Shown piece by piece: positions 48,001 to 60,000 of a stretch of DNA of 64,000 nt. The DNA is taken from the NCBI RefSeq assembly GCF_018687715.1, contig NC_056755.1, positions 28,683,001 to 28,747,000 on the forward strand, in the 5' to 3' direction. The notes under the pieces are model-generated. The model made no database searches. It saw nothing but the letters and a program-made list of their open reading frames with translations, and was not told the DNA's origin. The position numbers and the translations under genes are program-made. Origin of the DNA: Carya illinoinensis (lineage: Eukaryota; Streptophyta; Magnoliopsida; Fagales; Juglandaceae). The stretch's first letter is position 1. Each line of letters begins with the position of its first letter.

Positions 48001-51000
48001 GGATTACCGATCTGGAACCCTTTTAATTGTATCCCATGCGCATTGGGATGACCTAAACGACGATGCCACATCATACTTAGATCAGGAACATTATGACAAG
48101 TAAAAGACTTAATAGACGAAACTAAAGAAGGTACTGGAACAGGTAAACATAGTGGAAACAAACGCCCCACTTTAGGTCCCTTCGCGATCGGCTCCCCCGT
48201 TACCTGGTCCTGCACAACACAACCATCACCAAAAAAATGAACAGCACAATTGTTATCAATTAATTGACCAACAGAAATAAGATTTGTGGAAAGTTGAGGA
48301 GCAAGATACACATCAGTAAATTGAGAAGAGGCATCTCCGACAGCAGTTATTGGCAAAGAACTACCATTGGCAGTCTAAATGGCAGATTGACCAGCATAGG
48401 GCCAAACATGACACAGAGCGGTAGGAGTATTCGTCATGTGATTAGAAGCACCCGAGTCTACATACCAGAGTTTAGTTGTATTTTTACCTTGAAACCCCAT
48501 TGCAGATAATGCTGAAATTAGCATCTGTTGCACCATTTCTGATGTGCAATAATTTTTTGGAGGAGGTGCAAGATTAGAGGAAGCATCGGAGGAAGAGCCA
48601 TGTGCTATAGAAGTCCGAAATGCTTGAACCTGACGATTTTGGGGGCATATACGACATTCTTTGATAATGTGACCCTTCTTCTTACAATAAGAACAGTATT
48701 TCTTAGGACAATTAGCAGCAATATGCCCATATTCCTTGCAGCAAAAACACTGTAAGAAGCTAGAATGTACAGGCGGTCCTCGTCGTTGAGCAGCATAAGC
48801 CATCGGAGGGAACCCTGAACTACCATGAGATTGTTCCAAAGAGGCTTGAGTACTAAGCCTTTGTTCTTCACGAAGTAACTCACCAAAACAAACATCAAGA
48901 GAAGGAACAGGAGAGCGATTCAGCAGAGAAGAGTGAACAGATTCATACTCGGGGCGGAATTTCATAAGAAACTGATCACGACGACGAGTCTTGTAAAGAC
49001 TTTGAATAGTGGAAAGAGAGGCAACAGGAACATCTACAGTAACCAAATCAGAATATTCGTTCCAAAGAGTTAGGAACGCCGAATAATAATCTTGGATGGA
49101 ACAATTGTCATGTGAAAACATGGCAATCGTATGCTCTAACTGAAAACGACGAGCAGCATTATCTTGATGATATACTTTTTTTAAGTTGAGTCCACATGAA
49201 TTGAGCGGTGCGATGAGGCCGTAAGTGGGTGACAGCATGTGACTCAACTGAGGTAAGAAGCCAAGACATAATTAGAGCATCAAGCATAGCCCAATCCTTG
49301 GATTTATCAGGATTGGGTGCACAATCAGTGCCATCAATATGACCCCAAAGATCTTTTCCCTTAAGAAAAAGTTCAAACTGAAATGCCCATGTAGAATAAT
49401 TGTTGCCCGTAAACTTGATACACACAGGTGCAGAATCCATAGAAAAAAAATTAGAGCTAACCCGTGAAGAAAGAGACCCACGTGAAGGAGGAAAAAAAAA
49501 ATTTAACTGACTCAAATCTGGAAAAAGGAAAAAAGTCAAAGAACGAAAAGCAAACAAAAAAAATAAAACTACAAGCAACTTCGTCCGAATCAACTAAAAT
49601 GTTAAGAAAGAAAAAAAAAAAAAAAAAAAAGACGCTGACTTCCCTCTAACTCCAGAAAATTCTCAAAACTCTCTCTCAACCGACCCACTGCAAATGAAAA
49701 ACTGCCAAAAATAAAAACTACAAGCAACTTCGGTTGAAGAGAGGGAGAGAGAGACGTGTAGGGAGTGAGAATTGATTAAAAGGAGTAGGCTAGGATTGAT
49801 GTACGTGGAAGTCTATAGAAAGGGAAGAGAGTGCACTGCCTACATGAGAGTTGAGAGAATTGGAGAGGGAAGAAGTCTGTAGGCGAGAAACTGCCGAGAG
49901 AAAAAGGAGCTCACGGGCGACAACCAAAAAACCGAGAGAAAAAAAATTCAAGTGGCTCTCGTGTGGTTTGCCGAGAACCTACCGAGAACCTGCAGATCAG
50001 TGTGCTGTGAACCACGAAGCCAACAAATCACAGAGTGCCGAAGGATACAGAACAGAACTGGGAAGAGAAGGGAAAAAAAAAAGAACCGGGAAGGGAAGAG
50101 CTTGGTCGAAAATTTCGGTAAGAAAAAAATTTCTGTAGGATCACAATACTAAGATAGACCGAAACAAAAGAAAAAATTTCAAGAAAGCTCTAATACCATG
50201 TCAAAGATAAGATGAAACTCTATGTGAATGACCGAATGAATTGGCCTTGAGATTTCTCTTTATTATATAAACTATGCCACCGAATACTATACATGGAAAG
50301 TCAATTATATACAACAAACGGTGCCTAACATTCCTCCATAATTTTCTTAATACGGTGCCTAATATTATTCCTCGTTGACAGATTAGTGGTGTAGTGGTTC
50401 TGCTAGTGGTGGTTAGTGCAGAGATTCTGCTACTGGATCCGAGTTAACCATTGTTGCCTATTCATCCTGATGGTTTTTCTCTTCGTTGCCGGCAGCTGGT
50501 AGGATTTTCAAGCTGTTTCCAGTGCTTTTTCAGTGTCGTCTCCGGTATTGGGCACCAAAGTTGTGCTTATTGTCGTCCTCTATCCATCCTAGCGAGTTTC
50601 TAGTCGTCATTGGCTGCCGGAAGGGAGGTTTGTCACCGGCAACATCGAAGCCTCAGAATGTTAGGTTGCATGTCTAAGCTTATCCAATCTAGAGTAAGAG
50701 CTTGTTCCTATTCAGAATAACACCGGTTTGGTAGTGAGAAGACAGTAATACCTAGACCACTTATCCTCGCTTAGGATAACCTAAATCATGTTTAAGGATA
50801 GTTTGAAGTCAATACCAATATATACCCGGTTCAAACCTAATACAGGCCGATTCTGAGCCGATACATGCCTATTCCAACTGATACAAGCTGATTCTGACCG
50901 ATACAAAGCCCAAATTTGGTTACTCAGGGCATTGTTCGGGTACTTAAGCTGGACTTCTATGTTTCCAGATGGTGTTTCTAGGTCTTTCATCCATATTTCA

Positions 51001-54000
51001 TATTCTATGTGGATTTTCTGTCTCCGAGTGGAATTGTGATCTTTTTCAACGTCCATGGCAACGAAAGGCCAGTTTGGTTCCCAAATTCATCTCAATTCAT
51101 TTCAACTTATCTTATCTAATCATTACAATTTTCTCAAATTTCAACACAAAAAATAATAAACAATTCAACTTTTTTAAATTCTAAAATAATAATAATATTA
51201 AAAAATAAAATTTTAACAATATTTTATTCAACTTTTAACTTTCATCTCAACTCAATTCAAATCAGCTTAACATCCAAATGCAGCCTAAATTTGAGTCATT
51301 GTCTCTTGCACCAAACTTTAACATGCCTGTTACTCTTTTTTTTTTTTTAATGTCGGGGAACCTCTCCAAGGCAGGACCCTTCGGACCCACCCATGCAGAG
51401 TAAACCTCAGTCCCATGCACCGCATGCTCAGAAAGTTTTCCTACACGGAATTGGTTAAATCGCTAGCTTTTCACTCAGAGATGTGGCCCCAAATGATTGT
51501 TTGGACCCTTGAGGTATTGAACTTTGGACCTTGAAGGGATTGATACCCCAAGACCAAGGCCTTCACCACTTGGGCCAAGGATTGTTTCCCGTGCCTATTA
51601 CTTTGATTAAGTTGAATGGAAAAAACTATATGTTGTGCTCAAAATATGTTTAAATGTTTTTTAAGGCAAAGGTCTTCATAGCCACTTGGTTGATCTAATG
51701 TCTGACTTAACTAGTTCTACATTTGCTCAAAGGAAACAAGAAGATAATCAAATCTTGTCCTTGATGTTGACCATTATTGAGCTTAATATTTGCATTAGTT
51801 TGATACATTTTGACACTGCTCAAGAGGTGTGGTGGCTCTCAAGCAAATATATTCGGGTGCTAGGAATATAACTCTTATTTATGAGTTGTCTAAGCAGTTC
51901 TTTGGGTTGGAACAAAGTACTTTGGGCCTTGGAAGAGTATTATTCTCAAGTGATGAGCATAAAAGAAGAACTCAAAATGTAGCAACCTATCACTTCTTTT
52001 TGGGTTAAAACCAAAATTTGAGTCGGTGAGTTCTCAAATTTTGGCAAATCAACAACTTCCCTCATTTCCTGATGCGTTCTCCCGACTTCAACGTGCCACG
52101 TTATCTGGACAAGGATCTCATTTGAATTCTGATCAAATTAGTGAGAGATCCGCTTTGGTTGCCTCCTTTGTTGCTCTTGCCCATTCAGGTAAAGGATCCG
52201 CATGTCTTGTCTCATCTACTCAAGATCCATAGATCATCGATTCAGGAGCTAATGAACATCTGACCGGATTGTCTTATTCCTTATCTAAGTTAGACACTAT
52301 GACATCTCCAAAGAGTGTTACTCTTACTAATAGTTCTCTTGCTAAAGTTACAAGCATTAGATCCACTAAGCTCAATGATTCTATATCCTTATCATCTATT
52401 CTATACGCTCCTAATTGCCCCTTTAGTTTGTTGTCCGTTAGTAAAATTACTCAAAATCTTCAATGTTCGGTGACCTTTTATCCCTCTTTATGTATGAGAA
52501 GAAGATTGGTATAAGGCATGAAGTAGGTGGTCTGTATTACCTTGATGTCAAATAGTCACCCACTCAAGCTCTCACATCCTCATAATCATCTGCTTTTGAA
52601 TGGCATTGTCACCTTGGACACCCATCTCTCTCTTTTAAAACATTAAGTTAGGAATCTTAGAAATGTGTCTTCCTTTCCTTGTGAAGCATGTAAACTTAGC
52701 AAATATCATCGTGTGTCTTTTGTACCTCGAGTTGATAATCGAGCATCTAATCTTTTTTAATTGGTTCATTTTGATATATGGGGACCAATCAATATTGTAC
52801 AAAACAAGTTTTGTATTTTCTTACATTTGTTGATGACTACTCTCGTATTACATGGTTGTTTCTAATGAAGGCACGATCTAAACTTCTTTCCATATTCAAA
52901 GTCTTTCGAGAAGAAATTAAAATTTAATTTAGACAAAAAGCTCAAGTTTTGAGTTCTAACAATGCTAGAGAATATCAATCTAGTGTCTTTGCTACTTAAG
53001 TAATAAAGAAATTGTTTATCAAACTTCATGTTCTTATACACCGCAACAAAATGGGGTGGTTGAACGCAAAAATCAGCATTTGTTAGATGTAACTTGAGCA
53101 CTTTCACTACATATGCATGTTCCTAAACAATTTTGGAGTGATGATGTTCTTACTGCGTGTCACCATATTAAACGTATGCCTTCTCTCCCTCCAAAAACCT
53201 TTAGGTGTGTTTGCTATGTTCATTAACTTGGCCCGGGCTTTGATAAGCTTGATCCATATACTATCAAGTGTTTTTGTTGGTTATTTGGATATCGCTACGA
53301 CATTCTTGTTCTTAGACGCTACATCCCTAAGAGACATTTGTTAAATGTAATCAACTTCCGGACACCCAAATTGACCTCAACTACATCCAAAATTGACTTG
53401 ACTTTAAAATGCACACCCAATGGGAGATCGAGATATGTCATTAGTAAGGAAATGTCCTTTTATAAGAAGTCAATTGCAATCCCAACTCTTCTTGTTTCCA
53501 GTTGATACAGCTTTGCCATAGATGACCCATGACAGGCCCAAGAGGCATTAGCAGCTAACCTGTTAGGGCCATAACATCCAACTCCTCTGTCCATCTTCTC
53601 TAGCAAGCCAGCCACATCCTTGTACAAAGATTCCAGCTGTCTTTAAGAGTGCTTTTCTTATATTCTCTCTTTCCTCCCCACTCCCAATGGCAAATATAAA
53701 GGTTACTGCCACAAAATTGGAAGCTAGGCAAGTAACGAACTTTTTCTTCTTCACACCTCTTTCTTTTAGTGTTTTAAATTTCCTTCTCCAGCTGTTTCTC
53801 AAAACGCCCTTGTAATGTTATGGATGATGGTCGCTGGAGCTCCTCCCAAAGCTGTAACCACCTCTGAAAATAACTTAATAGTGCCATTTCCTACTTTTGT
53901 AATACTTGATTTCCCCAATGGACCATGCAAAACATACATGGACCTCTTCAAGTTGACATTCAGTTCCATTTCCAAATATGGTGTTGAGATAAACAAAGGC

Positions 54001-57000
54001 ACTGCATAGCTCCTCAAAGAGGCTTTAACAACCTTTCCCCTCCAATCTTTTTGTTCAAAAATATGAAGCCACATAGACCGCCTCCACTGTATTTTTCCAG
54101 CATCAAGTAAGATTGTGACATGTGAAGCATTAAAAAATTCCGACCTTCCCACTATTTAAAACACTCTGCCATAGCCACCAGCCAGCCCACACTGATTCTA
54201 CCCAAGTATATTTCTCCAAAAACCACCTACTCCTCTCAATGATACATAATACAAAAACCTTATCCTCCAGACTTATCAAAAACAAATAATCTCCTCCATT
54301 GCTAGCCGGAATACCTTCAATTCAACCGGCATATGTAATCAGTGGCTGCAAAACATAGTAAAAGTGTTGACTAAAACCAATTATAGCAAATAAAGAAGCT
54401 AGAGTTGGCAAAATCATGGGGGATAGAGGGAGAGATACGAGAATTCCTTCAATACAACATCCTATGATGAGCAACATGTACGTTCATGCCATTAAAGTCT
54501 ATTACAATCGACCAATGGAATAATTTATGAAGAAAAAAAGTTCTAATCTCGTCCATTGTCCATTCACAATCCTCAAAACTCCGACCATTCCTCCCCATCC
54601 ATATGCACCATCATAGGCAAATTGGTATCATCTTCCACATTGCTACGATTTGAGAATTACCTCAAATGCCGTGTCAGTTGGCCCCGTCTTGGCATTACAC
54701 AAACTAGTCCCACTCTGGCAAAGATATCATTCCATAAGCTCATGGCTACATCACAATGCAATAATAGTTGATCCACAATCTCCCCACTTTTCTTACACAA
54801 ATAGCACCAATGCAATACAATCAATTGGCATTTTCTTAGATTATCTAAGGTAAGAATCTTCCCTAGTGAAGCTGCCCATACAAAAAAAAAAAAGAAGCTT
54901 TTAGGGGGACCTTAGTCTTCCATATGTTCTTCCATGGGAATGTTCTTGTAGAGTGTGTCATGAGGGACTTGTAGTATGACTGTAGAGTAAAATTCCCTTT
55001 CTTGGTTTGTTTTTTTTTTAATAGGTAAATGATTATTAATGTATTAATAAGAATAGGCATAGCCCAAGTACACAGGGAGCCCCTTCTTGGATTGTGACCA
55101 CATAATTTTATCCACTCCTCCAATCACTCTACAAGTATACACAAGGTTGAAGAAATCTGTAAATGTGTCCATTTCCCAATCTTGGGCAACTCTAAGGAAA
55201 GTGATATTCCACTAAGGAGAGCCACTAGAGAGATCCATGAGCTTTGCTACGGAAGCCTCCTTTCTTCGGGCAATGCCATATTGTGTTGGGTAAACTTAAA
55301 TAGTCATCAATTGAAAAGATATCTAAGGTGCCGTTTGTATAGAGAGTTGAGATGAAAGTTGAAAGTTAAATAAAATATTGTAATAATATTATTTTTTAAT
55401 ATTATTATTGTTTTAAGATTTGCAAAAATTTGATTGTTAATAATATTTTGTGTGGAAATTTAGGAAGGTTGTAATGATGAGATGAGACAAGATAAAATAC
55501 TTTCACTATGCAAATGGAGCCTGAACCTGAATTTACTTCAGACCCAAGCTTAGCTGAATTGAGAGAGACCAGAATTACAAAAATCATTGGCCTCGCTTTA
55601 ATCACTTACATTCATTGAATGTGTATCACTAAAAAAAAGTTAAGATACATAATTTGGAACAACAAATGAACAGCATTCCCACTCAAATAAATGCATGCCG
55701 TGAATAAAAAAGAAATACCCTAGCAATCAACGTTTAAGATGTTGCTGGTATCTCTGCACAGCATTACCTATCACACAATACACCTCATTCGAAATATTGG
55801 GATTGAACTAAGCTTTGGTATACCATATAGAACTAGGACACTAGCCTACGCAATGTCCATACTTTTTCACTAGAAAATGCATCCATATTTAGAAACTTAA
55901 AATTTTGCAATCCTTTCTTAATTTATCGAGACAATTTAATTCTAATTCATGATCTGCATTTCATTTTGCGCAAGCAAAAGAACAAAGCCCTAGAATTATA
56001 TCAATACCATCTAAAAGAAAACCTAATCCATATGGTAACAAATCATTACTCGTATCTATTAAAAAGCACAGAATGAAAGCAATTCAAATCACTTAACCCA
56101 TAAAATAAACTGCAGGCAACCCAAAATATAGTGCATCACACTTCAATTGAGATATTAAGAAGATATGACTAAAATCAATTATCACAGCAACACCAAACTG
56201 AAAGCCTCATAAATTGAAAAGTCAGCGCATGTGTGTGCATGTGTTATCAACATGAAAATGTCAAATGAAGAAAATGAAACAAGAATTATTTATTAGCTGT
56301 TTCTATTAACCATCTCACTTCCTTCAAAGCAGCCAAATTTGAAATCAGAAGCGGTAAAATTAATTATCTGGATAAGAAATGTATGATCTGCTCCATCAAA
56401 CAAAGCAAATAAACTGAAGTACACAGTACCTACCTTAAAGTTCCAGTATGACGAAGAGGAGATTGCAAAGCACGCCTACAGTTTTGTATCCAAGGGTGAG
56501 AAAGTAGTGTTTTTGCATCAGGCCTTTGCCTAGCATCCTGAAACATGTAAGAAAATGTCGGACAAAGAATTATAAGTTACCGATAAATCAAACATCAGAT
56601 GGTGATTCAAACCTAATCGATTAATTTGATTCCAGTGGCATTCGTGTAATAACCTTATACATAAAACATTTTATTACTAAATAAGTAAACTTTCACCTCA
56701 CCTTCTTAAAGCATTGACGCAGAAAATCAGTTATGTCAGGAGATAGACTATCAGGAATAGGAGGGTGATCGTCCTAAAAGAAAGAAAAGAAAAACAAATG
56801 TCAATGTTGCTAATCAAAGTGCGAGCAAAAACAAAATTACTGCACATTTCACAAACACAAGAAAAACTATAGGAGAAGTTACAAAACAACAGTCATGCCA
56901 ACTTTGAGTGAGAGCAATATGGATACAAGATGACCAAGAAGGAAAAGTGCCACCAGAAAACAAAGCAACTTTGAGCACTTTGAGTGATAGAAATAAGTAA

Positions 57001-60000
57001 ACCATGATGACAACCATCACTACTCCCAGCAAATAATAAAAATAACATAAATGTGAATAATTAATGATGAATGCAAAAGAAATATAATAAATGTGAATAA
57101 AGACAGATGGGCACACCTGAACAATACGAAAGAGCGCTGGCATTGGCTGCAAATCATAATAAGGAGGTACACATGTAAGCAGTTCAATCACGGTGCAGCC
57201 AACGCTCCAAATGTCAGAAGCAGCACAAACCCCAGACATTTCAATCACCTGAAAGATTCAAATGTCTGATCAAGATGAAGCCTCTTTTTTACACTTACAT
57301 AGCTGTATAAAAATGAGGCAATTTCAAATTTTTATGCACACTATTAGGATTGTTTCTGTTATTAATAATGCACAATCTGCACATAAGCTGAAAGAAAAAT
57401 TCTTTATCATCACATGTACACCTTGAAATGCAGGGGTCACTGCTATTTGAAATTCACAACCAGGTTTTCAAACCTAATCATAAGAACCAAATATATATTG
57501 GTCCAATGCATGGTTAAACAAACTGTACGAAACAAGTATGTTTTGTACAATCATAATTGTACAATCAGCAAGTCATTGGGAATTGATTTGGCCAAACTCA
57601 ACTTCAGCTCAACTCAGTGATTAAAAAAGTCTTCATAAAACAAAATTATAATCATCATACAATAATACTCATATAAAGTTGGCTCGACTCATATAAGCTC
57701 GTATAAACTCGAATAACTTTGTATATATTATTTTTACAGTCTTATACTTAACTCTCCTTTTTTTTTTTTTTTTTTGTATAGGTAAAAGTAAGATTTTATT
57801 GATATAAGAGGCATCGGCCATGTACACTAGTAGTATACAATGAACATGCCTAATTACATCAAAGCACTAGTGAGAGTTACAAGCAAATCATAAAGGTTAT
57901 CCGTATTACAAATAATGGCTGAAGTCCAAGAAAATAATGTATTGTACAAAAATCGTTTCAGCTCATCCATAGAATGCTCCATGTCTTCAACACACCTCTT
58001 GTTTTGTTCCAGCCACAAGCACCACATAATGCAGTGAGGGATCATTCTCCACACAGCAGCAATGTGGGCATTTCCCCCAATACCTCAACTGCAGCACATA
58101 ATATCCCTAACTCTTTTAGGCATGACCCACGCCACCCCTATCCTATTAAAGATCTCATACCATAAACAACGGACCACTTCACAATGTAATTAAAGATGAT
58201 CAACTGATTCCCCATCACTCTTGCACATAAAGCACCAATCTGAAATAATAATTGTTTTCTCAGATTGTCTGAGGTGAGAATCCACCCAAGAGATGCAGTC
58301 CAAACAAAGAAAGCAGTCTTGGAAGGTACCTTGCACTTCCGGATAGCCTTCCAAGGATAGCTATGATCATTAGAAAATCCCAAGAGAGCCTCATAGAAAG
58401 ATTGCACCGAAAATTTTTTATTTCCACTCGGATTCCACAGCAGCCTATCCCTCATCTCATTGCCAATTGACATAGCATATAACGAATCAAAGAAACCAGT
58501 AAACATGTCCAACTCCCAATCTTGAGCCACTCTTGAAAATCTCACATTCCAATAGACAGCACCGTTGGAGAGTACCAGTAAATCAACCACAACAGCCTCT
58601 TTATCACAAGCAATTTGGTAAAGCATAGGAAACACCTACTAAAGAGCTGTGTCACCACATCACACATTGTGCCAAAAGTAAACATTGATACCTCTTCCAA
58701 TAGCGAATCTGAAAAACTGAGAGAATCTTCACCATCCAGCTCTTATTTTTTCCACAATCCCATGAAATGGGCCCCCCTAACTTAACTAGAGCACCAACCC
58801 CCCCAAATGCTCCCATAATTAGACTCTATCACTTCTCTCCATAAGCCCTATCCTTCCCTATGATACCTCCACAACCATTTCCCCAAAAGTGCTTTGTTGA
58901 AGGCCCTTACATTACGCACACCCAGCCCACCACACATTCTTGGTGAGCAAACTTTATCCCAACCCACAAGATGGAACTTGGTTTCATCCCCTATTCCTCC
59001 CCAAGGAAAGTTAAATTTTCCTCAATACAAGAAGCCACACTTACGGGTATCAGAAAAAAGGAGAGAAAATAAGTAGGGAGACTAGAGAAGGTGCTCTTAA
59101 TGAGAATCAATCTACCACCCTTGGACAGATATATCCATTTCCACCCGGCCAATCTTCTTTCAATTTTTTCTAACACACCATCCCAAATAGATTTTGTCTT
59201 GAACGCAGCCCCCAATGGAAGATCAAGATCGTTCAGGGGCAGCAATGAAGAACCATTTCAGACTTCGAGAGATTTACCTTCAGGCCTGAAACTGCTTCAA
59301 AACAAAGTAAGACAGCCCCCAAGTACTGCATATGATCGCTATCTGAATCACAAAACAGCAAGATGTAATCAGCAAATAGTAAGTGAGATATAATGACACC
59401 TCCCACTGAGAATCCAACATTAAAGCCTCTATTAACAGCTGCACTCAACATACAACTCAATGCATCCATAACAATGACAAACAGCAAAGGGGAGAGAGGA
59501 TCCTCTTCTTAATCCCCTAGAGCTGTTAAAGAGTCCTTCTTGTGCTCCATTCACCAAAACCAAGTAGCGAACCGTAGTTATACAATGCCTAATCCATGAA
59601 ATCCATCTCTCCCTAAAGCCACACCTCCCAAGTAGATAACACAAAAAATCCCAATTAACGTGGTTGTAGGCCTTCTCCACGTCCATCTTACACAAGAGTC
59701 CAGGTGTACCCTCCTTAAGTCTACAATCTAGGCATCCATTGGCAATCAACACTAAATCCAAGGTTTGTCTCCCCTTCACAAACTAATACTACTCAAAACC
59801 TTACTCATGCGATTGACAAGCACCTTTGAAATTATCTTATACACCCCCTTAATGAGACTAATAGGCCAAAAATCTTTTACCTACACTGCCCCAACTTTCT
59901 TAGGGATAAGAGCAAAGAAAGACGCATTAATGCTCTTTTCAAATTTACCAAGTGTATCACTCCTGAAAAACCTGCATAATATCCTCCACCACATCCCAAC

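Larger units (their letters stand above)
43501..50380 (-). mobile_element. Copia element E, full length, minus strand, carrying a LINE
   Basis: LTRs of 182 bp at 43501-43682 and 50199-50380 (three differences), canonical TGTCAA...TTGACA ends, and a perfect target duplication GATTA (43496-43500, 50381-50385). The primer site TGGTATTAGAGC is at 50198-50187 and the polypurine tract at 43695-43683. Gag, protease, integrase, RT and RNase H are all present but carry several lesions. A LINE (46319-48038) lies in the pre-integrase region. Closely related to element C. It sits in the 19-kb MAP3K intron in gene orientation, inside copia element F. Confidence 0.95.
43272..53345 (+). mobile_element. Copia element F, old and degraded, split by element E
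   Basis: LTR remnant, primer site and leader at 43272-43500 continue at 50381, after the GATTA duplication that brackets element E. Beyond lie leader sequence, a MITE (51067-51285), a SINE (51335-51591), gag and protease scraps (51592-52500) and integrase (52590-53340). Everything after integrase is missing. Confidence 0.75.
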
